The notes beneath the pieces are model-generated. The model was not told the origin of the DNA and made no database searches. It saw nothing but the letters and a program-made list of their open reading frames with translations. A stretch of 64,000 nucleotides of DNA from contig JAKOON010000010.1 of assembly GCA_022577435.1 (NCBI GenBank), forward strand, positions 19,138,024-19,202,023. Direction: 5' to 3'. Shown piece after piece: positions 22,901 through 30,800 of this stretch (the first letter of the stretch is position 1; each line of letters begins with the position of its first letter). The position numbers were made by a program, and so were the translations under genes. The stretch is from Embiotoca jacksoni (lineage: Eukaryota; Chordata; Actinopteri; Embiotocidae).

Positions 22901-25358
22901 CAATCAAGGCAGCGGTAGACCAGCAACTCCCGTATTCTGTGTGGCAAAATTATTGTTTTTGACATATAACGGTTCCCTGTTGTAAAAGCCTGTCGAGGGT
23001 AAGGTAAAGCTGTTATAAATATTCTAAATAAAGTGCCACTTAAACTACTCGTGGCTAAAATACATTTTGACTGACCCCGTCTACAGCCGTACATACTGTA
23101 GCTTTGCTTCTTTAAAGGTGCAGCTGCCGGCTTCTCCAAACTGGAGACGTGCTGAACCCCATCAACTGCAGGTAATACACTGATTAAGTACCTCATACTT
23201 AAAAAATATGAACGGCCCCTTTTAAAGTCTGATTAGTATGTTACTCTGTTACACTCAACAACTTGCTGAAAGTGCAGTATTAGCTGACAGATTGTTAAGT
23301 CTGCACTAAAGAGCAGAAATGCACAGCTGTTACAATTTCCAATGTGCTTAGATGCTTTTTTTTTTTTTTTTTTTTTTTTCCAATTAATGATAGAATGAGC
23401 TTGAAGCTTTGCTCGATGACTGTTTAATGCTCTCTGCTCCAACAGGCCATGCACCTTGGTGTACCTGTGTTAGCCAGAGACATTCCAGGAAATGCAGCTG
23501 TGGTGCAGCACAAGGTCACCGGTCTGCTGTATTCTTCTCCTCAGGTATAAGATAGTGACTGACCTGGTCACCACATGTGTCTCGTCCTATTAAGCTCTGC
23601 AGTGCATAAACACAGTCACTGTATCTGCAGAGCGGATATACTGTTGGGACATTTACAGCTACTCGACTGACCAGAAAAACTCCTTACGGCTAATAAGAAG
23701 TACTAAACCATTGACCCAGGACAAGTGAAAGTGATTATGTCCCCTTCTTGCCACACTTTATCTTATAAGTCTCACAATTTTAATGAGAAAAAGTCTTAGC
23801 TTTTCATCAGTTTGTAAAACTTTGTACTTTAAATTCTTATCATTAGTCCAACCACTGTAGGTAAAATATAACAAAAGGCACCTCCCTTTGTTATATTTTA
23901 TTTTTTCTCAGGTGCTTAGATTAGAATCAAAAAGCTTAGCCTGTAGAGACCAAAGATACCACATAATCATGTAGTGATGCAACACAAGCAGTAAGCTGGA
24001 AACAGGAAGCCCGCATGTGAACTATTCATTCTGATCTCTATTGAGGCTTGATGCAAAGTGAGAATAACAGGCCAAGGCCAGTTGACAGAGGGCTTAAGCG
24101 TGGTGTTCCCAGACAACATGCTGTAGCGTGATGCTGTTGTCATGGCGGAGATAATTCCTCTCAGCACGTGTGCTCAGCTGAGCTGCTGGAAGGGAAGCTC
24201 ACACAGATGGTTGTAGCAACTTTGGTCGGATAAACTATGACCTCAGCCAGGACTGATGGGCGGAAAGTGTGAGTTCCTCAGCCATCCTCGCAGTGTCTCA
24301 CAGTCAAAGACTTTTTTGCATGCTTTAAAATCTTCTCCTTTTTTTGATTGACAGTGTTACTAGTTCTCTGCGACGTCAAAGTAATTACATGAGGAGTATG
24401 GGTATCAAGAGACGTGTCAAAAGAAACAGACACTAGCACTTGTAAGCTTTAAAGAGAAAAATGGCCTTCCTGTCTGGCTCTCTAATTTGCACTAAGAGTG
24501 AAGTGATTATAAGCACTCCGCTCATAAATTGAGCTTTAATCCTGTTGCTGAGGATTTATAGCTCCATACAGAAGAGCTGTTTTCCACCAAGAGCCTCTCC
24601 AGACATAATCACATCACTTGAAATGAAGTGAAGTGAAGTGGCCTGTTGACTGGCAGTGGCTGAAACTTTGAGGGCCCATTGGCTCTCTTAAGCGGTAAAA
24701 GTTAGCTGCCATGTTTTCAAGGCACTTTGAGTTCATTTTGATGGAGGTTTCTCTCAGGCAGTGGGCCAACACAGGACCAACTACGCCTCCGGATGCTGTG
24801 TGAATGCACCACGTCTCTGTCACCATCACTCTTAATTTAATTGTCAGATTTGTGTCTTCATCTTTTCCTCCCTGTGTATCTGTGACAGCTGGTTGGGCAG
24901 TACTTCTTAACTGTGGCAGTTGCTTTGATTGTTTTTGCATCTCTTCATAAGCAAATGAAAGGTGGCAACTATTAGTGTAAGTTAAAGAGATCTATTGGAC
25001 ATCCATATTTGGATCTGGAGCCACAAATATCTTCCTTTGGCAATGTAGAGACACTTTTGAAGTATTTGCTTAGGCTTCTATCTGTGTTCTGTTCTTGTGC
25101 CTTGGATTATATTTTTATGCTTTAAAAAAAATATCTCCAGGCACCCTCTCTGGTGAGCTTTAAATGGCATTTGGCAGTAAATGAGACTTATTTTGCCTTT
25201 ATCTTTGCCAGGAATTTGTGCATCAATCTGAGAGGCTGTTGTCAGATCATGAGCTGAGAGAGAGAGTGGTGAGGAATGGAAAACTCTACGTGGAGGAGCA
25301 TCACAGCCTGAAACAGGAGAGAGGAACCTACCAGCGACTGGTGGACACACTGCATTGA
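7407..25358 (+). CDS. glt1d1: glt1d1, glycosyltransferase 1 domain-containing protein 1 (12 coding exons)
   Basis: Putative retaining GT4-family (GT-B fold) glycosyltransferase; the vertebrate acceptor and product are not established to my knowledge. Coding exons: 7407-7474, 7740-7891, 8720-8825, 10259-10310, 11874-11910, 12355-12411, 17502-17600, 19358-19407, 21470-21513, 21992-22112, 23446-23544, 25212-25358. They sum to 1032 nt, 343 residues plus TGA, very near the length I recall for the human protein (about 346). Seen: N-terminal MKLLFLACLKPKTGNHTTAERI, the PFGVIFGGTD loop, RVKDPLYLV, then SVSEGMSAAILEAM with the GT4 E-x7-E pair at about E254 and E262, followed by PVLARDIPGNAAVV. No signal peptide or membrane segment, so probably cytosolic. 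All introns are GT-AG and all phases close. The start was chosen because it gives the conserved N-terminus. Confidence 0.95.
7740..7891 (+). CDS. glt1d1: glt1d1 coding exon 2 (residues 23-73)
   Basis: Acceptor ttctag, then RSHIESAGHTCELRD and ALAIHLFRAGRLLL, matching the vertebrate family. Donor G|GTAAAC at 7892, phase 1. Confidence 0.95.
7921..8590. mobile_element. Non-autonomous DNA element (teleost AAGTA-rich family)
   Basis: In glt1d1 intron 2. It begins with a TGGTGGAAAGAGTATACAG-type end and ends with GTACAGTACTTGAGTAAATG, with AAGTAAAAGT-like words inside. I recognise this as a very common teleost short-TIR repeat family. It has no coding capacity. Ends are approximate. Confidence 0.7.
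8720..8825 (+). CDS. glt1d1: glt1d1 coding exon 3 (residues 74-108)
   Basis: Acceptor acaacag, then DIQVPFGVIFGGTDINEDV, the conserved substrate-side loop of the family. Donor CAG|GTGATG at 8826, phase 2. Confidence 0.95.
8826..10258. other. glt1d1 intron 3
   Basis: 1.4 kb of AT-rich intron with A-runs at about 8988 and 9547. No coding or repeat feature was recognised. Confidence 0.5.
10259..10310 (+). CDS. glt1d1: glt1d1 coding exon 4 (residues 109-126)
   Basis: Acceptor aatcag, then RFAVAFTSKLKEEAELFL. Donor TTG|GTAGGT at 10311, phase 0. Confidence 0.93.
10311..11873. other. glt1d1 intron 4
   Basis: 1.56 kb. No coding signal or recognisable repeat. Confidence 0.5.
11874..11910 (+). CDS. 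glt1d1: glt1d1 coding exon 5 (residues 127-138)
   Basis: Micro-exon of 37 nt, VSQSSKIYVQPQ, equivalent to the GKVYVQSQ strand of the human protein. Acceptor ccaaag, donor CAAG|GTATGC at 11911, phase 1. Confidence 0.9.
12355..12411 (+). CDS. glt1d1: glt1d1 coding exon 6 (residues 139-157)
   Basis: 57 nt encoding GIQTEVTEKFCWTEFLRSS, the linker before the C-terminal domain. It is more divergent than its neighbours. Acceptor gtaaag, donor CAG|GTACTA at 12412, phase 1. Confidence 0.9.
12496..12555. repeat. (AC)30 microsatellite
   Basis: Uninterrupted AC dinucleotides, 85 bp downstream of glt1d1 exon 6. Confidence 0.97.
13669..13748. repeat. (CA)40 microsatellite
   Basis: Uninterrupted CA dinucleotides in glt1d1 intron 6. 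Confidence 0.97.
16903..16992. repeat. (GT)n microsatellite with one interruption
   Basis: About 45 GT units broken once by a TT near 16980, in glt1d1 intron 6. Confidence 0.97.
17502..17600 (+). CDS. glt1d1: glt1d1 coding exon 7 (residues 158-190)
   Basis: Acceptor ctccag, then VFLLVCGLRRVKDPLYLV, the opening strand and loop of the GT-B C-terminal domain. Donor CAG|GTATGA at 17601, phase 1. Confidence 0.95.
17651..18683 (-). mobile_element. Decayed hAT (ZBED-type) DNA transposon
   Basis: In glt1d1 intron 7. A minus-strand ORF fragment at 18536-18312 reads as a BED zinc finger: SAVWAHYGF, then KVVDKMATVCKHCATSVAYA, a Cys-x2-Cys followed by an asparagine-rich segment, His and Cys. Further left on the minus strand, broken frames give HIQSYAVMEDVG- and HMDGPSELLKVT-like segments, as in the hAT transposase core. 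The ends look like degenerate hAT termini: GAGGGGTTGAA at the left and, read on the minus strand, CAGGGTGGGATGG at the right. An internal subterminal GGTTCAGTTCGGTACG motif is also typical. Most of the transposase is deleted. No matching 8-bp target duplication was seen. Confidence 0.75.
18312..18536 (-). pseudogene. BED-finger remnant of hAT transposase
   Basis: 74-codon open segment encoding the N-terminal BED-type zinc finger of a hAT transposase. It has no usable downstream transposase domain, so it is a relic rather than a host gene. Confidence 0.7.
18684..19357. other. Rest of glt1d1 intron 7
   Basis: AT-rich, nothing recognised apart from the branch and pyrimidine tract of exon 8. Confidence 0.5.
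19358..19407 (+). CDS. glt1d1: glt1d1 coding exon 8 (residues 191-207)
   Basis: Acceptor tttcag, then EWHCENLLNVLIIIGPK, the strand ending in the IIGP turn typical of GT4 enzymes. Donor AAG|GTAAAT at 19408, phase 0. Confidence 0.93.
19408..21469. other. glt1d1 intron 8
   Basis: 2.06 kb. It contains a short ATT trinucleotide run at about 20461-20487. No coding signal or known repeat. Confidence 0.5.
21470..21513 (+). CDS. glt1d1: glt1d1 coding exon 9 (residues 208-221)
   Basis: 44 nt encoding IDPLLTAKVEAVVK. Acceptor tttttcag, donor AAG|GTAAGC at 21514, phase 2. Confidence 0.93.
21514..21991. other. glt1d1 intron 9
   Basis: 478 bp; nothing recognised. Confidence 0.5.
21992..22112 (+). CDS. 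glt1d1: glt1d1 coding exon 10 (residues 222-262)
   Basis: Acceptor tctgcag, then the segment ending CFAMVNSSVSEGMSAAILE. This carries the E-x7-E donor-sugar motif (E254, E262) split from its AM helix by the intron. Donor GAG|GTAAAT at 22113, phase 0. Confidence 0.95.
22444..23227. mobile_element. Foldback (long inverted-repeat) MITE
   Basis: In glt1d1 intron 10. The left half (CTTAAAGGGATAGTTC, then ...GGGGTTACATGAGGTA...) is mirrored by the right half reading inward from 23227 (CTTTAAAAGGGG...GTATGAGGTAC). Shared words include CAGTGTATTACCTGCA and CCAGTTTG. The arms continue to the centre, where GTTAGTTTGTTTGTGT (22830-22845) pairs with ACACAAACAAACTAAC (22885-22900). No coding capacity. 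Seen directly; the family name is unknown to me. Confidence 0.8.
23356..23379. repeat. T-homopolymer tract
   Basis: T-run shortly upstream of glt1d1 exon 11. Confidence 0.9.
23446..23544 (+). CDS. glt1d1: glt1d1 coding exon 11 (residues 263-295)
   Basis: Acceptor caacag, then AMHLGVPVLARDIPGNAAVV and VTGLLYSSPQ, the nucleotide-sugar binding C-terminal core. Donor CAG|GTATAA at 23545, phase 0. Confidence 0.95.
23545..25211. other. glt1d1 intron 11
   Basis: 1.67 kb. It includes a short GAAGT tandem at about 24622-24640. No exon or transposon was recognised. Confidence 0.5.
25212..25358 (+). CDS. glt1d1: glt1d1 coding exon 12 (residues 296-343, stop)
   Basis: Acceptor ttgccag, then EFVHQSERLLSDHELRERVV and the C-terminal helix, ending at TGA 25356-25358. 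The following 3' UTR has AATAAA at 25618-25623. Confidence 0.95.
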   Translation, partial: EFVHQSERLLSDHELRERVVRNGKLYVEEHHSLKQERGTYQRLVDTLH

Positions 25359-26509
25359 GCATAAGGTGTATACTGTATACTTTCTCAGGAACTAAAGCAG
25401 CATGGCATTAAGCCGGTGTTTTTACTTTACATAGGTGCAATTAATACAAGTGTCTTTATTGGCACAAAATAATCCTGTTTTATCTGCACTGACAGACTGA
25501 AAATTATGCTGTGGGTCACTTTGAACCAAAGACTTTGAGTAGCAATTATTGATTGCCTTGTTTACATATTTTATGCATGAAAATCTCATGATGTACTGTT
25601 ATTTATGCCTTAGTATAAATAAAGCAAAAACGTAGATTCTCTGTTTATTCATTCTACTTAATAAACTAGAGGCAAACAGCCCCACTGGTTGGTTTTGACT
25701 ACTTGGTGATCTGAACATGTTTTCTGTTGAGAGCAAAATCTTTATTTGTCATACTTAAAGAAAATTCTGAAGTTCCCTTTTTTTTAGACGTTTCCACGGT
25801 CTCTGCAGTATTTATCCTACCCCATTCATTCAAAGGTTGATTTTGGCAACGCAGGTTAAAAAACCTGAAAGAAATAAACAATATGCAAACTACAGATGAG
25901 CATCAGTAGTTGACCTACATACTGTTAGCAGTATTAAAAACCGGTCGATGCTTGACATAGCAAATAAAGTGATGGGAAATATTAAAGATCATAGTGTTTT
26001 AATGAAAAATGAAAATAAATGAAATGAAAATTACAAAGAAAAGGGTCTTCTATATAGCATTATAGAAAACACCCATTTTAGTTTGTATTCTTTTTAATCA
26101 AAGCCACATTTCTGGTGAAATCCATGACTGAGGTCTGGATTACAACTGATAATTGATATATTTGTAATCGGGGATATTGTTTCAGTGTTTCTTTGTACTG
26201 TACATACCAGCATGTGTGCAAAAATTCAGAGAAGTAGATATTCACATGCAGCATTAACATTTGGTGGCTTTACATTGTGTAACTAAGAGTCCATCTGGTC
26301 AGCCATCTGAAACATCATCACACTCATCCTCTCTACAGTATTAACAATAATATACAGTACACATGTACATGTAAAAGGCCTTGATAGGTAATGAAATGTA
26401 GAGGGCCGTTCCAAAATCACATTGTCCTGACAATTGTCGGAGTTGACAAAGGCATTGAGGTGATCAAAGCCACATCTACTGTACATGTGAGGTCTGATCA
26501 GGTTGTGTA
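25359..26509. other. Convergent 3' ends of glt1d1 and tmem132d
   Basis: The two stop codons face each other 1.15 kb apart. Plus-strand AATAAA signals are at 25618 and 25660. Minus-strand signals (read as TTTATT on plus) are at 25741-25746 and 25644-25649. If the farther minus-strand signal is used, the two 3' UTRs overlap by a few bases to tens of bases. Confidence 0.55.
25618..25623 (+). terminator. glt1d1: glt1d1 polyadenylation signal AATAAA
   Basis: First canonical AATAAA after the glt1d1 stop, 260 nt downstream. A second lies at 25660-25665. Either would end the transcript before the tmem132d coding region. Confidence 0.6.
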
Positions 26510-27838
26510 TTATAACGGGTCCCCAGGCTCGGTGATGGGCACTTGAGGCTCCTCCCCACAACTGTCCTCCTTCCCAACCCAGTGGATGCCATGGCCGTTC
26601 TCCCTGGGCAGGATGTGTGGCAAATGCTGGCGCTCTAGTGTGGAGAAAGTGGTGAACTGGACTCTCTTTCTCTTGCTGGTGGGCGAGTGGAGAGACTCAG
26701 TGTGCATAGGTTTGCTCCTCAGGGAACCTACGCAGCTGACGGGGGAGTCTGTGACAGAGGCCAGACAACTGGGCCTCCTGGAAAGCGAGGCAGTCTTATC
26801 AGGCCCTATGTCTATCACAGTGGTTGTAGTGTGGGAGTCTTGCTGGACCGGGCTGCCTGGCACACTCATCACCAGCTCGGCATCTGTACCGAGCCACACC
26901 CAATCGTGCCTGTGCCCTGTTGGCTCCTGGTTATGAGAGAGAGGCTTCTTGTGCCTGAACTTAATAACATATGAGATACAGTTCACCAGAAACACCAGGA
27001 TGGCCAGGCAAAAGACACCCAACAGAGCATACATGCCGATCTCCAAGTCTGTGAGTGGCCTGTTGGCCAATATTTCCTCGCCACCAAATTCTACCTCTTC
27101 TGTGTCCTGGTCAGGTATCTCCACCTTGGTGGGGTAGTTGTTGTAGTTTACCAGATTCCCAGGGGCTTTCACAGTGCTTGTAAAGCCAACACTGCTCATA
27201 TCCTTTGCTATCATATTATCAGAGCCAAATCCTTTGATGCGGTCACTGGGGCTGCTCATTAGGCTCACATTCACCACACTGGTAGGACTGCCTGGGTTTC
27301 CATAATTATTGATCTTACCCACTCCTCCAAGGCTTCCGCTGGTTATCAAGGTTCTCTCTGTGGATTTAATGGTGGTTGTGATCTTCTGCATGGCACTCTC
27401 CTCTCTGTCTGAGTTTGAGATGCGTGATGGACGATCCTGAGACGGCTTCCTCGGCTTCCTCTCACTGTCCACCTCTTCCCCATCACTCCCATAGTCACTG
27501 CCGTTGTCCTTGTTGCTGACAGTGCTGCTGTCGAAGAGGCTGGTGTTGCCGTCCGGCCGCCAACTGTTCACCTGGAACTTGACCTTGAGGCTACCGTTTC
27601 CCACAGCCACGGTGCTTTTGCGTTTGGATTTCTGGCAGGCCTCACAGATGGACATTTCGACTTTGACCAGGACTCCCTCGCCCTCTCCCTCAGCCACCAC
27701 AACAGGAGGGATGCCCTGCACTGACACCACCCCCTGATCTAGAGATGTCACAGTCACACGGTAGTAGGCTGGATCATAAATGTCAAGAGGTGTCTGGTTG
27801 CCATCACTGAACTGTACCCAGGCACTGACCAAAGCTTC
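26510..27838 (-). CDS. tmem132d: tmem132d coding exon 9 (residues 697-1138, stop)
   Basis: Acceptor ctctcag, then EALVSAWVQFSDGNQTPLDI and CQKSKRKSTVAVG. A low-complexity Ser/Asn-rich stalk follows, then the membrane helix (about 963-987), a basic stop-transfer KFRHKK, HDWVWLGTDAEL, and the tail motif SPTSKRKRVQFTTFST. Ends at TAA (26512-26510). The stalk is poorly conserved across the family. Confidence 0.95.
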   Translation of the reverse strand, partial: EALVSAWVQFSDGNQTPLDIYDPAYYRVTVTSLDQGVVSVQGIPPVVVAEGEGEGVLVKVEMSICEACQKSKRKSTVAVGNGSLKVKFQVNSWRPDGNTSLFDSSTVSNKDNGSDYGSDGEEVDSERKPRKPSQDRPSRISNSDREESAMQKITTTIKSTERTLITSGSLGGVGKINNYGNPGSPTSVVNVSLMSSPSDRIKGFGSDNMIAKDMSSVGFTSTVKAPGNLVNYNNYPTKVEIPDQDTEEVEFGGEEILANRPLTDLEIGMYALLGVFCLAILVFLVNCISYVIKFRHKKPLSHNQEPTGHRHDWVWLGTDAELVMSVPGSPVQQDSHTTTTVIDIGPDKTASLSRRPSCLASVTDSPVSCVGSLRSKPMHTESLHSPTSKRKRVQFTTFSTLERQHLPHILPRENGHGIHWVGKEDSCGEEPQVPITEPGDPL

Positions 27839-30800
27839 CTGAGAGAACAGAAAATGTAATTGCACTTAAAATCAAAAAATATTTCTAAAGGACATTTTAT
27901 AAGATAATGAGTGTTACCTGTTTGGGGCTCTGTAGAACTTCCTGTGTGGTTGTGGTGGCCAAGATGGCCCTGTTGCTTCCTGTACTGAGCTGTAAGGTCA
28001 TGGAGAGGCTTGTAACCAGCTGGACCCCCAACTCTGTGATGGTCACTTTGTCATCTACAACTTTGATAGTTGTTTTAGCCAATATGGTATCAGACAGCGG
28101 GGAAAACACCTGTCAAATAACAACATCAGGTAAAATAAATAAATTAGGCTGCCTCAGACTGTATCTTCTTGTCCGAATCCACTCGATTCATCAGATTCAA
28201 AGTAAAACTTTATTCTTTTTAAAGCCTAAATCCAACTTTTGTCTACCCAAATAGGAAATTAAAGCATCATATCCAGGGTCTGACTAGCTGTTGACTATGA
28301 AGTTGGACACAGGTTGTCTGGGCAAACTGTAATGCAAGAAGTAGTTCAGTTTTTTACCTGTATGGTGGTGGTACCGACGTCTCGCCCCGACAGCACCTTT
28401 CCTCCCTGTAGCCTTGCCACTCGAGGGTCCTCTACCTTCATGAAGTATCGAACCAACCTTGTGACATCCACCTGCCAATCAGGGCCTAGGAAATAGGCCT
28501 GAGGATCACGAGGTTCTTGTTGCTCTGCCACAAAACTGGTTATCACTCGCACAAAGGCGTGCTGAAACTGCAGCATGCAGCCCTTCCCCTTCCGGTCCTC
28601 CTCCTCACTGTTCCAGCCAGTTCTGGGATACAAGTCCAAAAATTCACGTGCAGTTAACACCTGTCACACAGTAAATACTTTCACTTGCTATTCTCTAATC
28701 CCTTAACCCCAACTCTTTGCTTGATTGGATCACACTGAGATATTGCAATACATTATGTAATGGATTCAGACACGTAAATCCTGAGAGATATTGTTTGGAT
28801 TTGTATGGACTAAATAATGCCTCTGGAAATTACTCCCGGAAACCAAACGGGGAGTTTCTATGTTAAATAAATATTTTGTATTTCCCACCTTTTTGAGGTT
28901 AGGATGGGTACCCTCCAGCTCTTGATCTGGCTCAGCTCTGTGTCTGACACCTCAATCTGGAGGGGGAGTTGGGGCATCCACACATTCAGTTCCAGCTGAG
29001 CACTCAGGTAGCTGTAGGTGAAGTTTACCATCATCTTCACCTTGCCATTCGTTTCTTTGCCATTTACGAAAACATAGTCACACCTGTCTGACACCTGGAT
29101 AGGAGGAGATAATATTACAGGGAAACAATCCATCAGATGATATCATTTTAATTTCCCTGATAACATTAAAGAGTTTGTATAAGTACGCTTGTGTAAACAA
29201 TCTATATCAAACCCAGAATGAAATTGTTGTCAGTGTAGGAGACGTTAGTCATCTAACCAATGACAAAAAATAATCAAATATTCTCATAAAAGTCACTATT
29301 TTAACAAAAGGCTATTCTTACAACAACAAATGGGCTTGCAGCACTTTTGCACTGCATGTGTTACCACAGTAATGTCAGCTGGCTGTAATAAACTACTGCG
29401 ATGATCACCGGTCCGAAGCGTTAGGAAGAAGCAGCATTGCAATTTTATGTTAATGAAAATATCATGTGGTGCAGCGCAGAACATCATTCCTTCACAGCCA
29501 AGTGCATTCATTACAGTATGATTTCAAAGGTGACCTTTGCAAGTTTGGGCAACTACTCAAAGATCTCATGAAATTCAGTTACTAGCTGGTGGAACTGCAC
29601 ACGGGAGTGGATGGACTGACAGATAGCCTAAAGAGGAGTACAAATGGGAAATGGATTCCTGCTCTTGTTTGTGTGAACCCAGTATTTAGGTGGGTGATAA
29701 ACTGCCACAGCTACACGCTATTTTTTAGAGGATCTTGTGTCATCATTGCATCTGAGCATGAGTCATCCTGCACTCATGACCGGAGCTGAAGCTCTAGAAC
29801 GACTACATCACTGTGTCATATTTGCTGATAACTTGGGCCCTGTTCACATCTACCATTGAAAGGTTTGGTAAGTGATCCGATCCCAAGTAGACAACTCTAC
29901 TGTAAGTACGCATTGAGGACATATTGAGAGTGGATCTGCTCAGACCACGGCATGGGCTGAATATGGCCACATTCTTTTAGCAGTGTGTGCATAAATGCAT
30001 GCTGGGACCATAAACTTCCAAGCTTCCAGAACCAAAAAGCCAATACAGAAGTGCCTTAAAGTGCAATACCACTGAGGGCACCAAAAACATCTGGCTCCAC
30101 AGACTCCCATTCAGCTTCTCTCATGAAATACAAAGTCAAAATTTTCTCCACAAATCCTTATGGTGTCATTAGCTAAAGTCACTCCTTCTGATTAATGTTC
30201 TAGTAGTCCTTCTGAAAATATTCTGATAATCATTAGCGGTATGTTTGGGGCTGTGTCTGGTTTCACTGAGATGCCTCGTGTGCATTCAGGTTTCAGGTAT
30301 ATATAGGTCCATGGGTTCTCAGTCAGATCGAGTCAGATCCTCTGCTCATTTCTCCCCAGTTCATCCAAATATGGTCACTTCTGCCTCCAAAAAGCCAAGA
30401 TGGCGATGGCCAAAATCGTCCACCAGTGTCATCATTTTAAAATGTAAAACAGCATGAAGAAGCCAGATGTTTTGACATCTACGCATGGAAGCTCATTGCT
30501 GTCTGCCACCAGTTAAAAAAAAAAAATGCATTTGTTTTTTCAAAACAGAAATTATATATTTGTTTATTTGCTAATGGAACTGGAGAAACATGTGGAGATG
30601 CATCTTAATGACAGGTGTGAACTGACATACTCAAAGCTCTTCACTTGTGATCGGATCACCCAAGACCTTTGTTGAAGCCAGATGTAAACAGGACCTGAGA
30701 TGGAATGACATCTTCTCTACAAACAATCCTTTGCTTGATTGTACATTTAAACAGCAGATTCAAAATATGTGAAACTGAAGCCCCCTGATTAGTTCTCAAA

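Noticed and set aside
28623..28660. Extension of tmem132d exon 7 to the outer acceptor
   Set aside because: It breaks the phase from exon 6 and produces a stop two codons into the extension. The inner acceptor gives the family sequence.
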